Below, piece after piece: positions 50,037 to 60,517 of a DNA stretch of 64,000 nt. A program made the position numbers and the translations under genes. This stretch comes from Mercurialis annua (lineage: Eukaryota > Streptophyta > Magnoliopsida > Malpighiales > Euphorbiaceae): positions 45,251,665 through 45,315,664 of the forward strand of contig NC_065570.1 of NCBI RefSeq assembly GCF_937616625.2. Reading direction: 5' to 3'. Under the pieces are notes generated by a model. That model did not search any database. It had not been told where the DNA came from and saw nothing but the letters and a program-made list of their open reading frames with translations. Every line of letters starts with the position of its first letter. Position 1 is the first letter of the stretch.

Positions 50037-53000
50037 TTGCAAGATTCTAGAAAATTCCTAGCGCTAACGTTCAATGAGGAAGATTTTGGAAGAATTAACA
50101 AAGAGCATAACGAGGCCTTGGTCGTTGCGATGATCAACGAGCATTGGAACGTAGAAAGAATCTTAATTAATAAAGGGAGCACGATAAATTTAATGACCAA
50201 AAGAGCTTACGAAAGTCTGGGATGGATAATAGCAAAATTGAAGAGAAACGCCACCCCATTAACTAGATTCGGCAGATCTCCTATCAAACCGATGGGCACC
50301 ATAACTGTTGATGTAAAGCTAGGAAGGGAAACAAGAGATGAGGAGCTACCAACGCTATTCAGTATAGTAGACATTGACTTGCCATACAACGCCATCCTGG
50401 GGCGACCCTTCCTCCATGATTCGGCAGCGACTGCAAGCATAAAAGTACCCACGATGAAGATACCGACAAAAACAGGAATTATCACGATGAAAGGAAGCTA
50501 AACAATGGCCAAAATATGCTACAATAGATTTATACAGGAATTTCGAAACAATGTTAATCGAAGAAATCTTTAACAATGACATAGAGGAAAGAAAAGTGCC
50601 CCTGAAGGCGAGATGCACAAAGTGGAATTAAAGGCGGAAATGAAGGTGAGCCTACCGGAGGATATAGATCCTAAATACAAAGAAAAGATAGTGGCGATCT
50701 TCAAAAGAACGTATGAACTTTCATCTCCAAAGCTTTTGAGATTGTGGGCATGGACCCACATATCATAACCCATGAGTTAAGCGTGGTCAAAGAGGCGAAC
50801 CCCGTAAGACAAAATAAAAGGAAAATCTCAGAAGACAAGCAAAGGGGAATAGAGGCAAACCCTGAGAAGATTAAGGCAATAATGAACATGAGGCTTCCAA
50901 TGAATATAAATGACATCTAGAAGTTTAATGGGCGAATCACTACCCTTGGAAGATTTATGTCTTGTTCAGCCAAAAGGTGTCTACCTTTTTTCAAAGCCCT
51001 CAAAGGCTCCAACAATTTCAATTAGAATGAAGAATGCCAAGAAACGTTTGAGGGGTTGAAAAAGTTCCTAATCTTGCTGCCAATCCTAAGTCGGCCATCG
51101 CCAAGAGAGACCCTATATTTGTATACTTGTGCAAGAAAGGAAACGATAGGAACAATATTGGTGAGAGAAGAAGAAGGAAAACTCAAACCAGTTTACTTCA
51201 TCCGCTGAGTGCTGAAAGAAGCCGAAACAAGGTACCCAGCGATAGAAAAAATGGCGCTAGCTGTCGTGACTACGGCAAAAAAGCTATGATACTACTTCCA
51301 GAGCCATACTATGGTTGTAAAGACAATAAGATGTTGAGAATGGTGCTACAAAGACTTGAAACCTCTAGACAACTTGTCCACTGGTCGATCCAATTAAGCG
51401 AACATGATATTCGTTATGAACCTCGCCAAATGCTCAAAGCACAAGCACTGGAAGACTTTCCTGTCGAAATCACTCCAGGCGAACAGGAAGAAACCAACTC
51501 AGACCTCTTCTTGGAATTACAAGTGGACGGAGCCTCAAATAAAAAAGGAGATCGAGCAGGAGCCATCCTAAAAGGCTCTGAAAAAATCAAAAGCAAATTT
51601 GGACTAAATATCCAATTTAAGGCGAGAAATAATGTCGCCGAATATGAAGCTCTCATTGTAGTACCAGACCTAGCATTAGAAGTGAAGACAAAAGTTCTCA
51701 AAATCCATAACGACTCACAGCTAGTGGTGAACCAAGTAAAAGGAGAATACCAAGCAAAGGAAATAGAAATGAATAAATACTTAGAAAAAGTAAAAAATAT
51801 GCTCCAAAAGCTGGAAGAGCAAGGAGGACAGTGAGAAATTGCCAAATTCTTCGAGAAGAAAATACCGAAGCCGACTCCATAGCCAAGTCTGCCTCGGAAT
51901 TGGCAGATTTTTTTCAATAAAATGCAGCTGAAAGAAACCTTGGGAAATCCAAGCATAGAGGAAGCGGAAGTAATGGAAGTTGACGAATCTAAAAATTGGA
52001 AAACTCTGATGATTACTTGGATAACGAGGAACTACCCCAAGACAACACTGAAACCTTTTGGATCATTTAGAAATCAGCCAATTACTTATACTATGACATG
52101 GCTCTTTACCAAACCTCCTTAGCCCATCCATGGGAAAAATGCATGTTGACAAAAAATGGGCGTCTGATCCTAAAAGAAATTCGCGATGGAATTTGCGGAG
52201 CTCGCGAAGGAGCAAGCACGATACAAGAAAAGCAATGTTGTAAGGATATTATTAGCCCACAATCAAAGAAGACTCCAAAAATTTGGTGAAAAGATGTGAC
52301 AAGTACTAGAGACACGACAATGTCAATCACCGATCAGCCACGCTGCAGGGCTCTTTGGAAAGCCCTTGGCCATTTTCCATGTGGGGGATGGACATTATAC
52401 GACCTTTCCCGACTGGAAAGGGTAAAAAAGTTCCTCATTATAACAATCGACCACTTCACAAAGTGGATCGAAGTTGAGGCAGCGTCGACCATAATAACAT
52501 TACAAATAGAGGAATTCTTCAAAAATGAGGTCATATGTCAATTCGGCATACCACACACACTAGTCTAGATAAGGGCAAGCAATTCGACTATCAAAGATTC
52601 AAAAACGTTTGCGCAGATCTGATGATAAATTTAAAATTTACATAAGTAGCGAACCCCACGACCAACAGAATGACTGAAGTCACGAACTAAACCCAAGTAC
52701 AAGGAATCATGCGAAGGCTGGATGAAGAAAAAGAAAATTGGATAAATGAACTCTATAGCGTACTATAGGCCTACAGAATGATGCTAAGAAAAGAAACAGG
52801 GGAAAACCCTTTTAAACTTGCATAAGGTACCGAGGTGGTGATACTAGTGGAAATCGGAATGCCCAATCTAAGGGTAAGCTACTTGGAAGAATCAACAAAC
52901 AAAGATAAAATAAGGCTCTGTCTCTATTTGTTAGAAGAGAGAAGAAGCTAGGCCGGAATAAGGACCGAAGCATACAAGAAGTAGGCGACATGCTATCATA

Positions 53001-53224
53001 ACAAAATAATAAATCAAGAAAAATTTCAAGTGGGCGACTTAGTTTTAAGGAACGCCGAAATTGGAAGAGAAAATGCTAGGGTAAAAAAGCTTCAAACCAA
53101 TTGGGAAAGACCTTACCTGCTCGAAGAAACTACTAGAAAAGGAGCTTACAAGCTAAAGACATTGGGCGGAGCCCCCATCCCCAGATATTGAAACATCGAG
53201 CATCTAAGGAAATATTATCATTAG
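50037..53224 (+). pseudogene. Tat-type pol with gag and RT core deleted
   Basis: Only about 200 bp separate the primer-binding site from protease, so gag is gone. Protease (50037-50501) has INKGSTIN where an Asp is expected at the active site, and AILGRPFLHDSAA. RT entry follows (ITHELSVVK-like near 50765), but the frame jumps from SEDKQRGIE to ANPEKIKAI (about 50850), skipping the whole catalytic core with its xxDD. Next come the RT thumb (TLGRFMSCSAKRC), RNase H (LQVDGASNKKGDRAGAIL, NNVAEYEALIV, IHNDSQLVVNQVKGEYQ at 51510-51770), and integrase (IDHFTKWIEVEAAST at 52450; FQVGDLVLRNAEIGRENA near 53035) to a stop at about 53224. Many stops; inactive. Confidence 0.85.
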
Positions 53225-53279
53225 ACAATAAATTATTGTACTTTGGGCACAGTTTATCGCTAAAATCGCTCGAAAAAAT

Positions 53280-53640
53280 CATAAGCTTGACAAAGCCAAA
53301 AAACAAAGACTCGCCAGAGTCCCAAAAACAAAAGGATTCGCCGCAATCCTAAAAATGAAAGGATACGCAACCCCAATAAACAAAAGGGCTCACTTGAGTT
53401 TCGAAAACAAAAGGGCTCGTTTAAAACCTGAGAAACAAAAAACCTTACAAGGTCCTAAAATGAAAAGGTTTAAATTAACCTCATGTCAAAGTTTAGATTA
53501 ACTTTGAAAAAACAAAGAGTTTAAATTAACTCTGAGAACACGAAAAGTTTAGATTAACTCTGAAATATGAGTTTGTATCGACTCGGAAAGAAAAGCCCCA
53601 AAGTGGCCTAATACTAGAGTTTAGAATAACTCCAAAAGAA
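53280..53640. repeat. Degenerate tandem repeat in Tat 3' region
   Basis: Units of about 30 bp: GAGTTTAAATTAACTCTGAG, AAGTTTAGATTAACTCTG and relatives, each an imperfect palindrome, plus GGGCTC/CAAAAGGGCTCG words upstream. Confidence 0.7.
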
Positions 53641-53775
53641 ATAAGGAAATGCAGAAGAGTCTCATATCGAAACTTAAAAGAAAATGAATTCAAAAAGAAA
53701 CTTTAATTAATAAAAACAAATGTTACATACGCCTAACTGGCCGAATTACAAAAAAGAAAAAAAGAAAAAAAAATT

Positions 53776-54876
53776 AGTTGCTTTTCCCAAGAACTTCGGC
53801 CTTCTGTTCATCAAGCTTTTCCTTGAAATCCTTAGCCAATGAGGTTGGATCAAGCTGGCTGATACCAAAAAGGTCAACATCAGGATTCTGCTCACGAAGC
53901 TTCGCCCCAAGCCTCAATCGGTACTCGGACATCAACCGAAAATAAAACGATCATGTCTCCGCAAGTCGCCATCGTAGCTTCTCAACCTCCAACGTCAATA
54001 ACTCTTTCTATGAAGCTAGCGAAGAAGAAGAGGCCTTCAGAGACTCGATCTCACCCAAAAGTGTTTTAACTTGAACCTCTAAATTAACGATCTCCTTCTC
54101 CTGCAAGGAATTAGTAAGCCAAAGTTGCAAAGTAAGAGCCTTCTGCTCACTCAAATAATTTTAGAGACTCGACTTCTCATTGTCCCAAGCAGCATAATCT
54201 GCCTTCAATTTCTTCAGATCATAAAACAACAACTTGACGATGTTTCTCTAGTGCAATGATCGTCTAGACCGTCTGAAAACAAAAAAAATAAAGTCAAAAG
54301 AAAAATAAAGAAAGCAAGGAAACAAAAATGGATAAACAAAACTAACCGAAAAGCTGATCAAACAGGTGACCTCGCCCAAATCTTTGCCGTGTTTGCGATT
54401 TATGGACTCAATGTCCTTCTGAATAGAGATAATCTCCATGAAAGCATTAAGAACATGATAACTGGAAATTCTTGGCGGATCCTGCTTCTCGGTCCTCAAA
54501 CCAAGTTCGGCACACCTCCGGAGGGAGAAGAAGAGGACTCTCTATGAGTGTTCTTCCCCTTTATGTGTTTCTTGGTAGTAGGAGGCTGAGAGGATCCTCC
54601 CGAAGCCTGACGCTTCAATTTAATGGCCTCGGAACCATCATCAGTTTCCGGAACCTTTTGAGGCCAATTTAAAGCCAAAGCTGCTTCATCATCGTCCACA
54701 AAGTAAGTCCCCGAGTTAGGAGGAATTGAAGTCGAAGGATCTGCGGCAGAAATCGAAATGATGCTGCTCACTTCGCACATGTCAACTGACATGTCCACTA
54801 AAAAATTAGCAAGAAGATTGTTGAGAGAAGTACACATCCACAAGTAAAAGAAATGAATAAAAGTTAGAAAAATACC
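53776..54876 (-). pseudogene. Tat-type convergent ORF, third copy
   Basis: Runs opposite to pol. Introns 54875-54798 (AAG|GTAT to TTTTTTAG|TGGACATG) and about 54354-54264 (GTTAGTTTTG to TTTTCAG) are visible. Protein pieces: DMSVDMCEVSSII, an acidic/Pro-Ser region (PPNSGTYFVDDDEAALAL), KKHIKGKNTHRESSSS, then a coiled-coil-like part ending AKDFKEKLDEQKAEVLGKSN at the stop near 53776. Several in-frame stops in the second half. The Athila element at 54884 cut off its 5' part. Confidence 0.6.
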
Positions 54877-54883
54877 TTGAACA

Positions 54884-56438
54884 TGTTGGCAAATAATCGC
54901 AAGTGTACGATATCGCGCAAGTAATATAACTTGGAAGACCAAGTATCGATCCCACAAGGAACAATGAACTAAACAACTAATTTCTAATATTCTTTAATTG
55001 GCTAGTAGGAAAATAAATGGATTTGTGTAAACTAATTATAATCTAAAGTGAATTTAACTCAAGTAATTAGACTAAAAATCTGAAATCAAACAAATAAATT
55101 GAAGAATAAACAATAATGGTAAAAAGCTCAAGAATTGATAATTCCAAATAAACTAGTAGAAGAATGGATCAAAATTTATCTAGTGATTTTATTGTGAATC
55201 GAGCTATTCTAATGCACCGAATCCCGCTCTCTCAAGCCTCAAAGATTCAAATAAAATCACAACCTAATTAACTAATCAATTATTAACTTGCTCTCACAAT
55301 ATTAAAACTGAATTAAATAACTAAATTGTAATTATGAAGCAAACTCAACGACTACCTAAATTCCAACCCGCTCTCACGGTGTTTTCCTCTAAGTTTTTAA
55401 TTACCTATGTCTATTTAATTAACAATCTCTCAATTAGTTAATTAAACACAAAATCATGAACTAAGTGATCAAATTAATTCAAGCATTAATCTTAGTATTT
55501 AAAACACAATTTTACTCACTTAATAAATCCTAATCCAATTCGAAAACTAGTCTAAGTGTTCATATCAATCCCCGAACAAAGGATTTAGTTACACATGCTT
55601 AAGCTTAAATTAAACAAAGAAGAAGATGAAGAATTAAACATAATTAGAACAACAAATACCGGAGTTGTCAATTTCGGAAGAATCGTCTAGATTAAACTTG
55701 AAATCTTCACAATCGTTCTTTGCAGAGACTAATAATAAACTACTTATAAACTGCTGAGAAATAGAAGCTAAAACGCTATTTTAAGAGAATGAAAATAAAA
55801 CTAATGTAGTCTAAATTATTCTACATATTAAATTGAGTCTAGTACAAGGTCTTTATATAGTAGGAGGAGTTCCGGAGTCTTCTAATTCGTATTGCAAATC
55901 AATTTGTAATAGGAGTTGTAATTGTGAGTTGAGGAAGAATTTCAGTCCAAATCAAATCCTGAAGCATGCGTGTTTTACTCTTGTCCCGTTCGGGAAGCCA
56001 TAGTTCCGTTCGTGACATGCCCAATTTTCTTCTTTCCCGAACGGAACAAACCATTCTCGTTCGAAAAAACTGTAGACCGAAAGCTTTGATATCTGATTCC
56101 TTCTTGAGTCCCGAACGGGACAAGGCTTTTCCGTTCGTGACTCATGCTCACTCTGCATGTTTTCCGTTCGTGAAACCTCTTTTCCGAACGGAACAATCCT
56201 TTTTTTCCTCAATCTCGTTCGTGAACTTCAATTCCTTCGTCCGCAAGCTACGCTTTTTACTCGTACACGCAATCCACCATAATTTTGCCCCAAATAGTCG
56301 ATTTTCACCTAATTTCCACTGAAACACTAACAAACACTATTAAACGTAAAAACGCCAAATAATGTATAAAAACAATACTACACATGATGAAAACCGAGTA
56401 AAATCGACCCTAATTGTAGGAGTAAAATACTCCTATCA
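54884..56438 (-). repeat. Athila 3' LTR (1555 bp)
   Basis: On the plus strand TGTTGGCAAATAATCGCAAG to ACTCCTATCA. It shows the Athila habit of a clear TG/CA pair and the GTACGATATCGC-type end. Confidence 0.92.
55984..56226. repeat. CCCGAACGGG palindromic array in LTR
   Basis: About nine spaced copies of CCCGTTCGGGA, CCGTTCGTGA, CCCGAACGGGAC and variants, alternating in orientation within 240 bp. Confidence 0.85.
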
Positions 56439-56448
56439 AACCTCCTCA
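56439..56448 (-). other. Polypurine tract of Athila element
   Basis: Minus-strand TGAGGAGGTT directly before the 3' LTR. Confidence 0.7.
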
Positions 56449-58179
56449 CACTTAACCTTTGCTTGTCCTCAAGCAAGAAATAAATCTTACTCTACAAAAT
56501 ATGTTAGAAATCCTTAGCATATAACTTAACAATAAATCAATCAAAGAAATCCCCAACCCTATGAATAATATGAAAAACAACCTTCTAAAACCGACAACTA
56601 AATAATGATGCAATCGAATAACAATAATAATTCTATGACATAATTCAATATAACAACGGTTACTAACTCATTAGTACAAGGTCAAATTGAATCACACTTC
56701 AAGTTTCACTATCACTTGCGGGACATGGAAAATAATCAATTTTTTCATTTAGGCAAATCATAGCACAATTTAGTAAAAACTAAGCTAATGGCATCAATAT
56801 TTCAACAAGTAGGGTATATAACAAAGAAAGCTCACAATTGAAAGCATGAATACTCACCATAAGCTTGCTCATAGTCCCGGACTCCGCTACTTGATTCGGT
56901 AATCAACAAAAATCATATGGTCTTTTATTGGGTTGTAATGTGGCTAAGGTAAAGGGTAGGTAAAAAGGTTAAACAAAGGCTAATTATCAACTTAATATAC
57001 TATTTATTACTACTATTAACTTCTAGGTTGATCTAACTCCGGTTTTCCGTTTATGTGAACTTATAACTTTCTTTTCTTTTTGATTTACGCTTTACTCATT
57101 GCTTTTTGCAATCTCATAATTTTTTTCTTCTTTTTTTTTTTTTTTTCCTTTTGAAGCTTTTGCTTGCAAATTTTTATCTTTCTTTTTGTTTTTCAATCTT
57201 TTTCAAGGCGCAATCTTTATCTTTTAAGCACAATGTAGTTCACTTTCTCTTTTCACTAATCTCGAGTTATTAATCACCTATATTCATCATAATCATAACA
57301 AATAATATATAAAGTCGATAAGGTAAACAAAAGAGGTAAATCATAGAACGGTAAAATGTGTAAAATATGGTAAAAACAATAAAAAGGTTTAAGGCTCAAA
57401 TTGGTGTAATCTAAGGGATAAAGGGTAGTCTATTTAAGTGGTCTAAAAGAAAGGTTATACCTAATTGCCATAATCATCTAATTGTTGAAAACTCAATCGT
57501 GTAACTTTAAACGGACACCGAGCAAGTTCTAGGAATAAAACATGAAATCAACACTCACAACAAGGAAATTAAGCTCAAAACTCTCAAAAGTGTGTAGTGT
57601 TATGCCATAAACTCAATTCCTACTTAAATTATGCTACTCATGCCAAAAGTTTAAAAACGACTATAAAAATAAACAATCAACATGTCATGAATCCGCATCA
57701 AGTTATTCAATTATGTTTCAACGATTTGAACAAGTCTAAATTTTGAATTCACCCTTATTTCATCGGATTATGTCAACGAATTATTAAGTCATTAAGCAAG
57801 CATCGCTTATCAATTGTCGAATTAAGAAATCGCGTTTATACATTCATTGATTCGGGGAAATCTAAGATTGACAAATTAATTAAGATACACACCAAATCAA
57901 CTAACACTTTCATATTTAAAAGACAAAGATTTAAAGCGATACAAGACCTTGAAATAAACTAATTTAACACCTAATACAATCTATTAAAAAGAAAATCACA
58001 ACCTAATAAAAATAAACTAAAACTGAAAATAAAGATAAATCACCGAAAAATAACCCAAACGAAAAATAAATTTTTCTTCCCCCCTCCTCACACTATTTCT
58101 AGCTATGTCCCCAAAGCTAAGAAATAAGATAAAAATAGAAAATTGAAAAGAGTTTGGGTTTAGAAAAACAAATCTCGCT
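56449..58179 (-). other. Athila 3' untranslated region
   Basis: AT-rich non-coding sequence between the 448-codon ORF and the 3' LTR, with a long T-run block at 57117-57155. No gene seen. Confidence 0.7.
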
Positions 58180-59526
58180 CTAGTCAAAGGCCGGTGGATC
58201 CGGTGATGGTTCCGGTGATGGATAACGCTCTCCGCCGGCGGCATTAAAGTAACCCCGAAGAAAATCCTCTTGCCGATTAAGTCGTGCTCGCATTCGATCT
58301 TGCCTCCATTGTAGTTGTGCAAGACCAACATGTTGTTCACGTCGGATATCTTCAAGTAATTTTTGGTTAGTTTCCCAACCAACCCGGTTTTGCTCCCATC
58401 CGGTCCGGTTTTGCTCAACCAACTCAGAAAACCGTTGGTCAAACCCGGAAACATGAGCCGCTTCTCCGGCTTGAGAAGTTCCCGCGGGTTCCTTCCCCGC
58501 TCTTCTTCCTTCTCCTCCTTCTTCTTCCCGTGCTACCTCTTCTCGTCGTGTTCGTGCCACCAATCGTACCCTTCTATTATAGGGAATAACTCTCCCCTTC
58601 TTCACAAACCCGGCAACATCCAAATGGTTAATATTAAGAGACCGTGCTAGAATGGTCTCAAAAGTCGCCAAAGTAGACGCCGTAGGCATACAATTGTATT
58701 TCTCCGCCAAAGCACGAATAATGAAACCATAGCCAATCTTGGATAATTCGGATGGAACTTCCCTCAATCGCTTCAAAAGACGATACGCCGTGTTGACTTG
58801 GTATGCTTCTATCTCCGGATGCAAAATAGCATTCAAAGCTAAAAGATCACTCTTGGCCACCTTCGTATATTCACCACGCCCGCCAAACGAGTGCCCAAAC
58901 CACTTCACAAACACCACAATAGCGATGTCTTTGATTTCATTAATTTTGGACCCCCTTGTCCGATAATCATCACGATCCGTCAATTCCCTCCATATCTCCA
59001 CTTGATCAAAATTTTGATCCCAATCTATCAACCCCGTTCCCCTCATTCCAAACATTTCCACCAAATCTTCAACACTAAGTGTGTGGCTAGTGTTGTTGAT
59101 GCGGAAAGAAATAGATGAAGGAGAACCGCTAACCGGTTTGAGAGTAGAGAAGAATTCACGAGTAAGTTCATCGTAAGAGTGATGACTAACCTTTGCTAAT
59201 GCCGATAACCCCAAAATATCCAAATAGCGCTCCACATCATCCTTGATGCCAAGGTTCTCCATATCATCAAAATCGATTTGAAATGGAATTACCATTTCCC
59301 TTTCTTTGATACTCAAATATAAATCACCTTCCTCCTCCGTATGGATTTGGAAAGGTGCGTTATAGCGAGTAGTCAATATCGCCGAGGTGTTAACCCGAGA
59401 TGAGGATGGAGCGGTTGATTTAGTACGTCCCCTTCCCACGGCCGGTAAGGGTGGATTCGCCGCTTCTTGATTTCTCGTGCTTGAACGACGGATTGGTTGA
59501 TTTTCGGCATTCTTGCTTCGCACCAT
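58180..59526 (-). CDS. Athila post-pol ORF (448 aa, function unknown)
   Basis: An intact frame from MVRSKNAENQPIRRS to PSPDPPAFD. A basic/Ser-Pro N-terminus is followed by a globular part (SYDELTREFFSTLKPVSG, SISFRINNTSHTLSVEDLVE, MFGMRGTGLIDWDQNF, IAIVVFVKWFGHSFGG) of the kind annotated as Athila ORF-1 or putative plant transposon protein. Then comes an Arg/Glu-rich linker (EEVAREEEGGEGRRAGKEPA) and a Gln/Trp-repeat coiled-coil-like tail (residues about 370-430, e.g. NRTGWEQNRVGWETNQKLLE). No membrane span, so it does not look like an envelope protein. It lies 991 bp downstream of pol and probably uses a subgenomic RNA. Role unknown. Confidence 0.8.
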   Translation of the reverse strand: MVRSKNAENQPIRRSSTRNQEAANPPLPAVGRGRTKSTAPSSSRVNTSAILTTRYNAPFQIHTEEEGDLYLSIKEREMVIPFQIDFDDMENLGIKDDVERYLDILGLSALAKVSHHSYDELTREFFSTLKPVSGSPSSISFRINNTSHTLSVEDLVEMFGMRGTGLIDWDQNFDQVEIWRELTDRDDYRTRGSKINEIKDIAIVVFVKWFGHSFGGRGEYTKVAKSDLLALNAILHPEIEAYQVNTAYRLLKRLREVPSELSKIGYGFIIRALAEKYNCMPTASTLATFETILARSLNINHLDVAGFVKKGRVIPYNRRVRLVARTRREEVAREEEGGEGRRAGKEPAGTSQAGEAAHVSGFDQRFSELVEQNRTGWEQNRVGWETNQKLLEDIRREQHVGLAQLQWRQDRMRARLNRQEDFLRGYFNAAGGERYPSPEPSPDPPAFD

Positions 59527-59932
59527 GATTGCGGAATGAGAATATTTCTAAAAAAAATTGGAGAATAAGAAAAGAAGAATATTAGAATGTGAAATAAAAA
59601 GTAGAAAAATGCAAGGTATTTATAGGAACAAATATAACAAATCTCAAGATTTCCCACCACTAAATTCAAACTCTCCATTTAATAACTTAGATTTGATTCA
59701 ACGGTTTAGATTGAAACCATGTATCAATCCAAGTGAAATTTAAACACTAATGAATGGTTTGGATTTGCCAACTCATCAATCCAAGTGAAAAATTCAAATT
59801 TTTGCAAGCACAAATCTTAAAGAAACACAAGTTTCAAAAGAAACACAAGTCTCAAAAGAAACACAAGTCCCAAGAAATCTACTACACTTTAATTCAAAAT
59901 TCAAAATTCAAAATTTTCAAAATTTTTGATGC

Positions 59933-60321
59933 TTCCCGAACGGGAATAATTTAATCCCGAACGGGATTAGGCTTAATTCTTGTCCCGTTCGAAATTCTAA
60001 CGAAACAAGGCAAAATTTCCTTGTTTCCCGAACGGAACTATGGCTTCCCGAACGGGACAAAGGCAAAATTTGCCTAGTCCCGAACGGGATTACCCTTTCA
60101 CGTTCGAAAAAGTTAGAAGCCGAGGGCTCTTTCTCGAACGGGAATAGTGTGTCCCGTACGGGACAAAGGCAAAATTTGCCTAGTCCCGAACGGGATTAGT
60201 CATTCACGTTCGAAAAAAATGGGGGCTGAGGGCTGCTTCCCGAACGGGAATAGCCTTTCCCGAACGGGACAAAGGCAAAATTTGCCTTTTTTCGAACGGG
60301 AAAAGTTTTTCACGAACGAAA
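59933..60321. repeat. CCCGAACGGG palindromic array in post-pol spacer
   Basis: More than a dozen CCCGAACGGGA palindromes, organised in a unit of about 106 bp (GTCCCGAACGGGATTA at 60077 and 60183), with the inner palindrome GGCAAAATTTGCC repeated four times. Same motif as in this element's LTR. Confidence 0.88.
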
Positions 60322-60517
60322 ACCTCCTGAAATATTGTATATACCTGCATAAACACACAAAAACACACCCCGGAATTAAACGGAAATAAATAAACAAATT
60401 AAAAATTAAATACGCATAAAAGGAAAATAAAATAAATAAAACAAAACACGTAACCTCTCGAGATTGCCTCTCGAGTGCGCTTTATTTTCGGTCAAAAGCT
60501 AGACCGTGGCCCGGAAT

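Noticed and set aside
58363..59118. Plus-strand frames opposite the Athila ORF
   Set aside because: Shadows of the 448-codon minus-strand ORF, with no independent support.
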